The notes under the pieces are model-generated. The model was not told the origin of the DNA. It did no database searches and worked only from the letters and a program-made list of their open reading frames with translations. From IMG/VR virus record IMGVR_UViG_3300032229_000533, positions 118,340-182,339 of that record: 64,000 bases of DNA. One strand, 5' to 3'. A program made the position numbers and the translations under genes. Shown piece after piece: positions 31,511-39,392 of the stretch; positions within the stretch are counted from its first letter, which is position 1, and each line of letters begins with the position of its first letter. The DNA comes from a virus.

Positions 31511-31897
31511 CTAACTTGCCAACTCCTGATTTAACTTTTTTTCCAAACCTGAAATAATATATGATGCCGTCATGTAGTTGGTTGCAAGTGGTGTGTTATA
31601 TACATTACAAATCCTTAACAACATATTCACATCAACTTGGTGGGGATGAACCTCCAATGGGTCAATAAAGAACACAACCCCTGAGATTTCACCATCGGCA
31701 ATCATTGATGCAATTTGGGCGTCACCACCAAGTGGTCCTGACTTCATACATTCAACATCCAATCCCGCGTGTTCAATATGTTTTCCTGTGGTACCTGTCG
31801 CAATAACCTCAACCCTTTTGAAAAAATCCAACCTTTTCATAACAAAGGCAACCATGTCAGCCTTCTTTCCATCGTGAGCAATAACAGCAATTTTCAT
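31511..31897 (-). CDS. mgsA: Methylglyoxal synthase
   Basis: The enzyme converts dihydroxyacetone phosphate to methylglyoxal and phosphate. The 128-residue product matches MgsA along its length: 'IAVIAHDGKKADMV' (H8, K12), the phosphate-binding 'ATGTTGKHIE' (34-41), 'SGPLGGDAQIASMI' with the catalytic D59, 'FFIDPLEVHPHQVDV' (D79, H86, D89) and 'PLATNYMTASYII'. All key residues are present, so it should be active. Cytoplasmic, homohexameric in known cases. It sits between the 99-residue gene and a small lipoprotein gene. Why a phage would carry it is unclear; phosphate release or metabolic shunting are possibilities. Confidence 0.93.
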   Translation of the reverse strand: MKIAVIAHDGKKADMVAFVMKRLDFFKRVEVIATGTTGKHIEHAGLDVECMKSGPLGGDAQIASMIADGEISGVVFFIDPLEVHPHQVDVNMLLRICNVYNTPLATNYMTASYIISGLEKKLNQELAS

Positions 31898-31899
31898 AA

Positions 31900-32205
31900 T
31901 TATTTTTGTTTTTCGTGAATTGAATTCTTACAATTTCCTTTGTGAGTCCCCCAAGTAAAATGACTATTTCCTGGTGAAACTACAATATATTCACATCCTT
32001 CTAAAGTGTAAATTTGGTAATATCTATCGTATGGTTCTGTAGAGGTACCAAGTTGTTTAATTTCAACAGGTTGTGATACCGTGTTTGGTTCAGGTTCCTT
32101 TTTAATATTAAAGTTACAACCTGATAATACTGTCATTAAAATCATTGATAGGATGATTATCAATATTCCTGCGGACAATCGTTTCATTACTTTTTCGTTA
32201 TACAT
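31900..32205 (-). CDS. Small lipoprotein
   Basis: About 101 residues; a start at the second Met (MKRLSAGILII) is equally good. A hydrophobic signal ends in a lipobox 'TVLSGC'. The mature domain reads 'DRYYQIYTLEGCEYIVVSPG' and 'THKGNCKNS', a small cysteine-containing beta domain met in other phage proteins. Likely anchored in the host envelope. It precedes mgsA by two bases. Confidence 0.7.
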   Translation of the reverse strand: MYNEKVMKRLSAGILIIILSMILMTVLSGCNFNIKKEPEPNTVSQPVEIKQLGTSTEPYDRYYQIYTLEGCEYIVVSPGNSHFTWGTHKGNCKNSIHEKQK

Positions 32206-32220
32206 ATTTTAAAATTTTTG

Positions 32221-32294
32221 TGGACCCTGCAGGATTTGAACCTGCGACCATCACATTATGAGTGTGCCGCTCTGACCGTCTGAGCTAAGGGTCC
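32221..32294 (-). tRNA. tRNA-Met (CAT), second copy
   Basis: Acceptor GGACCCT/AGGGTCC, anticodon arm CACA-CTCATAA-TGTG, T arm GCAGG-TTCAAAT-CCTGC. Not initiator-like; one of the two CAT tRNAs may be a lysidine-type Ile. Last (5'-most) tRNA of the array, 3 kb from its neighbour. Confidence 0.9.
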
Positions 32295-32304
32295 ATTGGA
32301 ATGT

Positions 32305-32421
32305 TTAGAATAACACCAAATCTCCGTTGATGTTATCCCAATCATCTGAAACTGGTGACATTACAACAATGGTTGTATCTTCAGTTTCTTCTTGGGTTTT
32401 GATTGTTGGTTCGTTTTTCAT
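32305..32421 (-). CDS. Acidic 38-residue mini-protein
   Basis: Product MKNEPTIKTQEETEDTTIV then VMSPVSDDWDNINGDLVLF. TATATTTG (32426-32433) lies exactly four bases before the ATG, the same spacing as at other leaderless genes here, which is the main argument that it is real. Function unknown. Confidence 0.55.
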   Translation of the reverse strand: MKNEPTIKTQEETEDTTIVVMSPVSDDWDNINGDLVLF

Positions 32422-32425
32422 GTTG

Positions 32426-32433
32426 CAAATATA
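32426..32433 (-). promoter_or_regulatory. TATATTTG promoter element
   Basis: Exact match, four bases before the ATG at 32421; would also drive tRNA-Met. Confidence 0.6.
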
Positions 32434-32458
32434 TAACATTTAAATATATCACACAAAT

Positions 32459-32872
32459 TTATTCTACGGTGTGTTCCCATTGAACTCTAACACAATTTTG
32501 AGGTAACCTATGAATGTGTCTGTAATTGTTAATATACCCCATCATATTAGCACTTCCAATTGCATTTGCTGAGTGTACAACAACATCAACAACAGGACTT
32601 CCATCCATCCATTTTTCAACCAACCATTTGGTACAATCCATACCAGTTTTTTCGGTGATGTTGTCGTAGTTCAATTCGTAATTGTGGTAAACATTCTTAT
32701 GCCATTCAACCATTGCACTATGACCCAAGTCATGGTCCAAAGAAATTAATTCAATATTTTCCAAACCAATTTCATTAATTTTATCTACGAATTGCTCGTA
32801 GTCTCTAACAACAACCCAATTCTCCACATCAACTGGAGTTCTTACGTCATCTAAGTAAATTCTTTTTTTCAT
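32459..32872 (-). CDS. Cyclic-phosphate-processing receiver-like (cREC) protein
   Basis: 137 residues from MKKRIYLDDVRTPVD (ATG at 32872). Receiver-like fold with 'YLDDVRTP' (paired Asp), 'ELISLDHDLG' and 'VVVHSANAIGSANMMGYIN', the His-Ser-Ala-Asn motif of the receiver-derived domain associated with RNA-repair operons and thought to process cyclic phosphate ends. Cytoplasmic. Fits with the HAD (17401), kinase (48908) and RNA ligase (49628) genes. TATATTTG four bases before the ATG supports the start. Confidence 0.75.
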   Translation of the reverse strand: MKKRIYLDDVRTPVDVENWVVVRDYEQFVDKINEIGLENIELISLDHDLGHSAMVEWHKNVYHNYELNYDNITEKTGMDCTKWLVEKWMDGSPVVDVVVHSANAIGSANMMGYINNYRHIHRLPQNCVRVQWEHTVE

Positions 32873-32876
32873 AACA

Positions 32877-32884
32877 CAAATATA
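32877..32884 (-). promoter_or_regulatory. TATATTTG promoter element
   Basis: Exact match, four bases before the ATG at 32872. Confidence 0.65.
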
Positions 32885-32939
32885 AAATAAAATTTGGAGT
32901 TTCAAAACTCTTTTAAGATATTTATAGTTATGATGACAA

Positions 32940-33080
32940 ACAAAACCTCAGTGGTCTTTTGGAATTGAAGTCATATAATGAGAACTTAGGTGTAAAGAGG
33001 ATTGGAAATCTCTAACCATAAACAATCTAAATCAATACAATATTCAAAAGGGGTGAAAAATTTTTCATCCCTTTTTTGTT
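32940..33080 (+). ncRNA. Candidate small RNA ending in a terminator
   Basis: No open frame. An internal hairpin (AGAG-GATTGGAAAT-CTCT region, 32997-33013) and a terminal AAAAGGGGTGAAAAATTTTTCATCCC stem (split by the loop) followed by TTTTTT at 33047-33078. No clear promoter element upstream. Could be a decayed gene end instead. Confidence 0.3.
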
Positions 33081-33121
33081 TTTTGTATGAAAATAACTTA
33101 TTCTTTTAAAAAACTATAAAA

Positions 33122-33610
33122 ATGAGCGGAGTATTAGTGCTGAATTATGATTATACCCCATTGAATATAACTTCAACAAGGAGGGGGTTTGTACTTGTAG
33201 ATAAAGGTAAAGCGGAGATTGTAAAATCTGACGAGAACCCTATTATTGCAGGTTTTAACACCTATGTTAGACCTTTAATTATTAGACTATTAAGTTATAT
33301 TAAACATAATACAAGGAATATTAGGGTTAACAGAACAAGGATTTATAAAAGGGACAATCATGAATGTGTTTATTGCGGGTCAAAAAAACAATTAACTTTA
33401 GACCACGTAATACCTAAATCAAGAGGAGGACGTAATGAATGGACTAATTTGGTGACATGTTGTTTTAAATGTAACCTTAGAAAAGGAAACAAGACTCCTG
33501 AAGAAGCAAAAATGACAATGAACGTAAAACCATATGTTCCGTCATTGTTAAATGAAAATGGATTATTAAATAAAGTGTGGAATGATTATCAACAATCCTT
33601 TGTTTATTAG
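33122..33610 (+). CDS. HNH endonuclease, Bacteroidota type
   Basis: A 162-residue protein. After an N-terminal domain starting MSGVLVLNYDYTPLNI, the HNH core reads 'RDNHECVYCGSKKQLTLDHV', 'IPKSRGGRNEWTNLVTCCFKCN', with two CxxC knuckles and H-N-H residues. It resembles the stand-alone HNH proteins very common in Bacteroidota genomes. Role as mobile nuclease or DNA-packaging helper cannot be told. Upstream is the terminator of the candidate small RNA. Confidence 0.88.
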   Translation: MSGVLVLNYDYTPLNITSTRRGFVLVDKGKAEIVKSDENPIIAGFNTYVRPLIIRLLSYIKHNTRNIRVNRTRIYKRDNHECVYCGSKKQLTLDHVIPKSRGGRNEWTNLVTCCFKCNLRKGNKTPEEAKMTMNVKPYVPSLLNENGLLNKVWNDYQQSFVY

Positions 33611-33648
33611 AAAAAATTACTAAAATTATAAAAAAGAAAAATTAAAAA

Positions 33649-33945
33649 ATGGAAAATTACACAAACCCAGAACAAACAGGGCAAGAACAAAACCCTCAAG
33701 ATTTACTAAACGCATCAATGTTGTTTGCAAGAGCATTAGGTCTTATTTTTAAAGAAGACGAAGGTATTGTTGTTGATGTTAATGGAGATGTTAAGTTGGG
33801 AGACGATGTTAAAAAAGTAATCGTATTCAGACAAAACAACCAAATTCACATTTTCAAATGTGATGAAGACGTTGAAGAAGGTATGGCAGTTAATTTAGGT
33901 CCAAACCCTGAAGAAGCACAAGAACCTGAAACAACACAAGAATAA
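33649..33945 (+). CDS. Small acidic protein of unknown function
   Basis: A 98-residue protein with Gln/Glu-rich ends and a central beta-like segment (VDVNGDVKLGDDVKKVIVFRQ). No family recognised. Not overlapping its neighbours; the carbamoyltransferase gene starts 23 bases downstream. Confidence 0.6.
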   Translation: MENYTNPEQTGQEQNPQDLLNASMLFARALGLIFKEDEGIVVDVNGDVKLGDDVKKVIVFRQNNQIHIFKCDEDVEEGMAVNLGPNPEEAQEPETTQE

Positions 33946-33968
33946 AATTTAAACTTTAGTATTATTGA

Positions 33969-35633
33969 ATGAGGACATTAGGATTTTCTGTTGGCCACGA
34001 TAAAGGTGCTGTAATAATTGAAAACGGTAAAGTTGTTGTTGGTATAACTCAAGAAAGATTATCAAGAATTAAACATGATGGGGCATATCAAGGTGGTGCA
34101 TTACCTTATGAGTCCATCTTATATTGCCTAAATTATTTAGGTATTACAATTAAAGATATAAATTCTATTGTCTATAGTACTACAGAGATTATTGATAATG
34201 TTGAGGAACAGTTTAAAAAATATTTTGGTATTTCTGTTTCTCTTACATTTATCCCTCATCACTTGGCACATGCATATTCATCATTCTTCAGTTCAGGATT
34301 TGAAGATGCAGCAGTAATTGTTGCAGATGCGTCAGGAAGTATTTTAAATCATTTAAATAAGTTACCCAATTGGTACCCAAATGTTACAAAAGAAGGATTA
34401 AATCCTGAAGAAGATTGGGCAGAAGGTATTTCAATTTATCATTTAACTAGAAATACAAATAAAGAAGTTTATAAAAAATGGATAAAATATCCCGTCCCAT
34501 TAGAAACTGACGATGATGTTTCAGTTGGTACATTATATTCTGAAGGTTCACTACAATTAATATATGAACCAAATAACCACACTTGGCCTGCAGGTAAATT
34601 AATGGGGTTAGCATCTTATGCTAATCAAGATATTGTAAATGAGGCACCATATTATATTGTGGAAAAAGATGGTGATATTTTTATTCCAAACAAAAGGATT
34701 TATCCAAAAGTAACATACAGTTCAGATTTTTATTCTAAGGCATGTGTCGCTGGAATTTATCAGAGAGAACAAGAAAGAGTGTCAATTATGTTGGCAAATA
34801 AAGCCAAAGAATTAACAGACTCTAATAATGTTTGCGTCGCTGGAGGGTCATTTTTAAATTGTAATTCAAATGAAAAAATATTAAACTCAGGTCTTTTTGA
34901 GAATTCATATTTTGTTCCACCTGCAGATGATAGTGGTATTCCATTAGGATGTGCATGGTTTGCATATCAAGAATTATTAGACATTAAAGAAACTGAAATG
35001 TTTAGTCCATATATTGGTAAAACATATTCAAGACTAGAAGTTATTGAAGCAATCAATAAACACAAAATTTTGAATTTTAAAGAATACGACAATATGGAAG
35101 AACTAAACAATGATGTCTCAAACTTATTGGTTGAGAATAGAGTTATTGGTTGGTTCCAAGGTGGTTCAGAAATAGGTCCAAGAGCTTTGGGTAACCGTTC
35201 AATTTTGGCGTCACCAATTAATCCTTGGATGTCAGGTCATATTAATGCCGATATTAAAAAACGAGAATGGTACAGACCATTCGCACCTGCAGTATTGTTT
35301 GAATATCAAAAAGATATTTTTGAATCTGATGTTTATTCACCATACATGATGGTAACAACTTCAGTTAAAGAGAATTGGAGAAATAGAATACCCGCAGTGA
35401 CCCATATTGATTATTCTGCAAGACATCAATCAGTCACCGAATCAAGTAACAACAAATTCTATAATTTAATTAATAGTTTTTACAATAAGACGGGAGTTCC
35501 AGTGTTACTTAACACAAGTTTCAATGGTCCTAAAGAACCTATAGTTGAAAGTCCTTATGATGCAATTAGAACGTTTTTAGAAACAGGATTAGACCATGTT
35601 GTTATCAACAATTTCATGATTAGTAAAAATTAA
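33969..35633 (+). CDS. NodU/CmcH/TobZ-type carbamoyltransferase
   Basis: A 554-residue enzyme of the family that moves a carbamoyl group from carbamoyl phosphate, through carbamoyl-AMP, onto a hydroxyl. The N-terminal Kae1-like domain has 'FSVGHDKGAVIIENGKVV', the metal-binding 'IPHHLAHAYSSFF' (H97, H98, H101) and 'AVIVADASGS'. The C-terminal domain has 'GSEIGPRALGNRSILASP' and 'RPFAPAVL'. In bacteria the targets are sugars or antibiotics. In a phage the acceptor could be a hypermodified base or a capsular sugar, which is inference. Cytoplasmic. Full length, no sign of decay. Confidence 0.9.
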   Translation: MRTLGFSVGHDKGAVIIENGKVVVGITQERLSRIKHDGAYQGGALPYESILYCLNYLGITIKDINSIVYSTTEIIDNVEEQFKKYFGISVSLTFIPHHLAHAYSSFFSSGFEDAAVIVADASGSILNHLNKLPNWYPNVTKEGLNPEEDWAEGISIYHLTRNTNKEVYKKWIKYPVPLETDDDVSVGTLYSEGSLQLIYEPNNHTWPAGKLMGLASYANQDIVNEAPYYIVEKDGDIFIPNKRIYPKVTYSSDFYSKACVAGIYQREQERVSIMLANKAKELTDSNNVCVAGGSFLNCNSNEKILNSGLFENSYFVPPADDSGIPLGCAWFAYQELLDIKETEMFSPYIGKTYSRLEVIEAINKHKILNFKEYDNMEELNNDVSNLLVENRVIGWFQGGSEIGPRALGNRSILASPINPWMSGHINADIKKREWYRPFAPAVLFEYQKDIFESDVYSPYMMVTTSVKENWRNRIPAVTHIDYSARHQSVTESSNNKFYNLINSFYNKTGVPVLLNTSFNGPKEPIVESPYDAIRTFLETGLDHVVINNFMISKN

Positions 35634-35657
35634 TTTTGCACTTTAATTCTTTTTACT

Positions 35658-35665
35658 TACATTTG
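35658..35665 (+). promoter_or_regulatory. TACATTTG promoter element of clpP
   Basis: Exact TAnnTTTG match, 20 bases before the ATG at 35686. Confidence 0.65.
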
Positions 35666-35685
35666 CATAAACAAATAGATAGAAT

Positions 35686-36366
35686 ATGAATTACGGACAA
35701 GAATTTCAATCGTACTACACGAAACATTTAGGTAAACCATCATCACATTTGGATTACTTTGCTCAACACGTTGAGTCATCAATGACCCCCTACATTTTGG
35801 AAGAAAGAGAGATGAGGGTAACCCAAATGGATATCTTTTCTCGTTTGATGAGAGACCGTTTATTGTGGGTTGCGGGTCCTGTTAACGACCACATGTCAAC
35901 AATTGTTCAAGCTCAATTGATGTTCTTGGATTCAACAGACAAAGCGGATATTACAATGCATATTGATTCTCCTGGTGGAAGTGTTAAATCAGGATTATCT
36001 ATGGTAGATGTTATGGAATATATTTCTTGTGACATTAGAACTGTAAATACAGGTATGGCAGCATCTATGGGTTCAGTATTATTAGGTGCGGGTACAAAAG
36101 GTAAACGTTCATCACTTCGTTTTTCAAGAACAATGTTACACCAATCTTCAGGTGGTGCAGGAGGAAACATTCAAGACGCTCGTATCAACATGATTGAGTG
36201 GGAAAAAGTTAACAACATCTTATTTGATTTGTTGGGAAAATACTGTGGTAAACCTGCAGAACAAGTTATGAATGACGCAACTCGTGATTTATGGTTAAGT
36301 GCCGAAGAAGCTCTTGAGTACGGTATTATTGACGAAATCGTTAAAACAAAAAAGAAGGGTAATTAA
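35686..36366 (+). CDS. clpP: ClpP-type serine protease
   Basis: A 226-residue ClpP homologue that degrades unfolded proteins inside a barrel. The triad is complete: S127 (NTGMAASMGS), H152 (RTMLHQSSGG) and D201 (ATRDLWLSAEEA), and the oxyanion glycines are in 'HIDSPGGSV'. About 30 extra N-terminal residues precede the mature-type start. Its own TAnnTTTG promoter suggests early expression. It is probably served by the phage ClpC-like ATPase (9082), which keeps a GIGF docking loop, or by host ClpX/ClpC. Confidence 0.93.
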   Translation: MNYGQEFQSYYTKHLGKPSSHLDYFAQHVESSMTPYILEEREMRVTQMDIFSRLMRDRLLWVAGPVNDHMSTIVQAQLMFLDSTDKADITMHIDSPGGSVKSGLSMVDVMEYISCDIRTVNTGMAASMGSVLLGAGTKGKRSSLRFSRTMLHQSSGGAGGNIQDARINMIEWEKVNNILFDLLGKYCGKPAEQVMNDATRDLWLSAEEALEYGIIDEIVKTKKKGN

Positions 36367-36374
36367 CCCTTCTT
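36352..36374 (+). other. Hairpin spanning the clpP stop codon
   Basis: AAGAAGGGT, five-base loop, ACCCTTCTT. No T tract follows, so it is more likely an mRNA-stabilising or attenuating element. Confidence 0.5.
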
Positions 36375-36449
36375 CTCTGAGATTTTGGAACACCCCCTTC
36401 GTTTTAGTTCTCATTTATATTCAAGAGCTTTCACTCTTTGAATGCCTTT

Positions 36450-36477
36450 ACCCCGTGGTTAACTAACTGCGGGGTTT
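36450..36477 (+). terminator. Terminator-like hairpin downstream of clpP
   Basis: ACCCCG, a loop with GGTTAACTAAC, CGGGGT, then a T-rich tract; it overlaps the last codons of the convergent gene. Confidence 0.5.
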
Positions 36478-37202
36478 ACTTTATTTTTTACGGTATTTAC
36501 CGCTGTTTGAACATTATCAGTAACATTAGTTGCTGCAGTTTTAACAGTATCTGAAGTATCATCTTTTACTTTTTCAACTACCTTTTTTGCGTTATCACTA
36601 AATTTACCAAGTATACCACAAACTGTGTTTCCAAGACCTTTTTCAATACCTTGAATAAATTCGCTTCCTTCCAATACATCACCCATAGTATTTCTAATAA
36701 AACTATATCCAGAACCTGTTAAACCTTTACTTGTTTGAATTTGCATAACAATTGCTTCAGAAATACCTTCTGCAACTAACTTTGTCATTAATTTACAATC
36801 ATTAAAAGATTTTATAACATCTGAAGGTCTTGATGTTAGGTATGCTGTTAAAAAATTAGTAAAAAATCCCTCACCAAATAATGGAGTTAATATTTTTTTG
36901 AACATTGGTTCAAAAATTGTTTGGGTTAAATTACCAAACCACCCACCGAATAGTTGTGACATTAGTGAACCTAAATTTTGTTCAGTAATTAAACCATTTT
37001 CTTGTAAGAAAGTAACTTCCTGAATAAACTTTAAACTTAACTTAAGTTGTTTTTCTTCAGATAAAGATTTAAAATCTTTTTCACTTTCAATACCTTCAAA
37101 TATAATTGAAATTCTATTTTTGATTAAAGATTCTTCAATTAAACGTTTTTCTTTTCTTTCTTTAGTTTCAAGTAAAGATTTTCTAACTTTTTTCTCTAAC
37201 AT
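36459..37202 (-). CDS. Virion-protein candidate, helical
   Basis: A 247-residue protein with a charged helical start (MLEKKVRKSLLETKERK) holding several [I/L]-x-E sites, e.g. 'IIFEGIE' near residue 35. The middle has hydrophobic segments (FGGWFGNLTQTIFEPMF). The last 60 residues form a repeating amphipathic helix (VKTAATNVTDNVQTAVNTV). No family recognised. It is the last of a five-gene minus-strand block (36459-41171) in which four of the five products have leader-like N-termini. Confidence 0.7.
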   Translation of the reverse strand: MLEKKVRKSLLETKERKEKRLIEESLIKNRISIIFEGIESEKDFKSLSEEKQLKLSLKFIQEVTFLQENGLITEQNLGSLMSQLFGGWFGNLTQTIFEPMFKKILTPLFGEGFFTNFLTAYLTSRPSDVIKSFNDCKLMTKLVAEGISEAIVMQIQTSKGLTGSGYSFIRNTMGDVLEGSEFIQGIEKGLGNTVCGILGKFSDNAKKVVEKVKDDTSDTVKTAATNVTDNVQTAVNTVKNKVNPAVS

Positions 37203-37209
37203 AAATTTA

Positions 37210-38253
37210 TTAGTTTAATCTCCATTTAGCGTCGTCACCAGCTCTTGATGGACCACCGATTCCACCACTCATAATTTCTAAGTAGTTATCCATTCTACGT
37301 CCACCTGACAATATTCCCCAATCTCCACCATATTCATTTTTACATGCTTGAGTTTTAGCCTTTAACGCTTCAAATTCATTAGGTTCTAATGGTCTTTTCT
37401 TTTTGAATGCTAAGTAATACGCTTCAATAGTTTTTTTACAATCTTTTGAGTTTGTAGGAATTCTATTTTGAAGTGATTGTTGTATTGTTGTTGTAATTGT
37501 TTCGTCCTTAACGGTAACTGTAGGGTCAAAATACATTATTAAATCTTGTGAAAAATATCCTTCAGATGCTGGACTAACAACTCTTGAAACCCAAGTTTTT
37601 GCTTGTTCAGGGTCTAAGTCTTTTCTTAATTTAGCACCTTGTGATGTCCATTTTGTAATAATATCTTTTTGGTCTTTAGTTAAAGCTTCCCCAATACCTG
37701 AAGAGGCAACTCTTCTATAAAGTGTGGTACCATTAAAATCTTTTTTCTCATACATAACAGGGTTTTCAATATTCTGTTCTGTATCAGTTTTTAGTAAATC
37801 TTCTTTTGTTTTCCAATCACCTTCTTTTTTTGTTTTATCAACATTTGTTTTTGCCGCGGCTTCAGCATCTGCGGTCATAGCAGGACATGCCCATTTTTTA
37901 TTAGAAGCTGATAATGTTTTTTTACCTGTAGCGTCAGTTGATACAACGTCAAAAGTATAATCGTCTTTTATATATAATTCATCACCTTTCTTAAAATATT
38001 TATTTGCAGAATCATAATCAGCAACTTTATATAAAACACTTGGTTTACCAGGAGCACTTTTAATTACACCGCCAACCGCAATTTTACATTTCTTGTCTCT
38101 TGCCGCTTTTAAAAATTCAACACCTGTTAGTTGAGTTGCTTGCTCATTCACCATAAGTCTTGTAACTTTAGACTGAAGAGCTTTTTTAAATAAATTATGT
38201 TGCTCAAGAATTTCTCTTTTTTCTTGTTCGTTAGCTTCAAATATTAGTTTCAT
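37210..38253 (-). CDS. Virion-protein candidate with IFE-A leader
   Basis: A 347-residue protein starting MKLIFEANEQEKREILEQHN, where IFE precedes A at residue 6-7, followed by a second site 'LMVNEQ' near 37. The EK-x2-IL-x-QH pattern recurs at the start of the 44857 product. The rest is soluble, with Lys/Asp-rich central region and 'TNSKDCKKTIEAYYLAFKKK' near 275. No family recognised. Spacing to the next gene is seven bases. Confidence 0.75.
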   Translation of the reverse strand: MKLIFEANEQEKREILEQHNLFKKALQSKVTRLMVNEQATQLTGVEFLKAARDKKCKIAVGGVIKSAPGKPSVLYKVADYDSANKYFKKGDELYIKDDYTFDVVSTDATGKKTLSASNKKWACPAMTADAEAAAKTNVDKTKKEGDWKTKEDLLKTDTEQNIENPVMYEKKDFNGTTLYRRVASSGIGEALTKDQKDIITKWTSQGAKLRKDLDPEQAKTWVSRVVSPASEGYFSQDLIMYFDPTVTVKDETITTTIQQSLQNRIPTNSKDCKKTIEAYYLAFKKKRPLEPNEFEALKAKTQACKNEYGGDWGILSGGRRMDNYLEIMSGGIGGPSRAGDDAKWRLN

Positions 38254-38276
38254 ATTGTTGTTTTTTATTTTAATTA

Positions 38277-39359
38277 TTATTGTTCAACCGCTGGTTCAGA
38301 CGCTGGTGATGTCGGTTCATCTACCGAAGTTTCAATTTCATCTGTAGTATAATCTTCATAACCTGTAACGCCAGTTGTTGCAGTACCTGTTGTTGTAGTA
38401 TCAGTTGTTGTAGTACCAGTTGTTGCAGTACTACCAGTTGTTGCTGATACACCTGAATCACCACATACCGCAATAATTGTTTCAGTTGTAATTACTGTCC
38501 CGTCTTGACTTCTACTTTCTAAATATTCTTGTGTGATTGGCCCAAAATTACCTGTTTGATATCTTGTCGGCATTTTTAAACAAGCTTGAACTTTTCTAAT
38601 AGTTTCGTTTTTACAATATTGTTTGATTGGTAATGTTTCAGGACATGAAGTGTATTTACCTCCACCAGTTCCACCACTACCTCCATCAGCATTGGAGTTA
38701 TCTGCAGGAATATCCGATGGTGCTTCAGCATTGCTATCATGGTAATACCACCATAACGCAAGTGCACCAATACCAAGTGGAACACCCCATTTTTTAACTC
38801 TCGCCCAATTCCATCCTTTTTTAGTTACACCTTCAACTAATTCTTGTTGTTCTTTAGCAGTAATTTTTGCCAAATCTTTTTGAACTTGAGGTGTTTTTGC
38901 TATAGTAGGTTTTAGTTCTTTTGTACTTCCACCAAACAATTTTTTAGTTTTAGCTACGACATTTTTAACACCTGTTGAAGCTTTAGCCGCTATTTTTGTT
39001 AATACATTTTTTTCTTGTTTTAAAATGTTCAAACCCTCAGCCCTTATCGTTTTTGCAATTTCAACTCTAAGGGCAGACTTTTCAGGGTTAGTTAATGCTC
39101 TGCCTAACTTTCCGTAAATATCTTTATAAAGTTGGGCCATGTTTACTAAGTCACCTTTTTTAACTGACGCTTCAACCGCCTCATAACCTTGTTTCTTTAC
39201 CATTTGTTTAATTGAATTACTAACTTGTTGACGGGTAACTTTTGCAAGTTCCGCTCTAGCAATACCTTTAATAATATCATCGGGTTGCTCATTAATTGAC
39301 ATCAGTTCAGATATCCTTCTAATTTCTGTTAAGATTTCTTTATTTATATTTGAATTCAT
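38277..39359 (-). CDS. Virion-protein candidate with a membrane helix and peptidoglycan-binding-like segment
   Basis: A 360-residue protein. The leader MNSNINKEILTEIRRISELM ends in 'SINEQ'. A helical region is followed by one hydrophobic helix at about 197-212 (VPLGIGALALWWYY). Then comes a Gly/Asn linker and a segment with three cysteines, 'CKNETIRKVQACLKM' and 'TGNFGPITQEYLESR', resembling the PG_binding_1 repeat. A Thr-rich tail (TTGTTTTDTTTTG) closes the protein. It may contact the host wall during entry. Confidence 0.7.
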   Translation of the reverse strand: MNSNINKEILTEIRRISELMSINEQPDDIIKGIARAELAKVTRQQVSNSIKQMVKKQGYEAVEASVKKGDLVNMAQLYKDIYGKLGRALTNPEKSALRVEIAKTIRAEGLNILKQEKNVLTKIAAKASTGVKNVVAKTKKLFGGSTKELKPTIAKTPQVQKDLAKITAKEQQELVEGVTKKGWNWARVKKWGVPLGIGALALWWYYHDSNAEAPSDIPADNSNADGGSGGTGGGKYTSCPETLPIKQYCKNETIRKVQACLKMPTRYQTGNFGPITQEYLESRSQDGTVITTETIIAVCGDSGVSATTGSTATTGTTTTDTTTTGTATTGVTGYEDYTTDEIETSVDEPTSPASEPAVEQ

Positions 39360-39392
39360 TTTTTTTTTCTTTTTCTATAAATATGTTTATTT

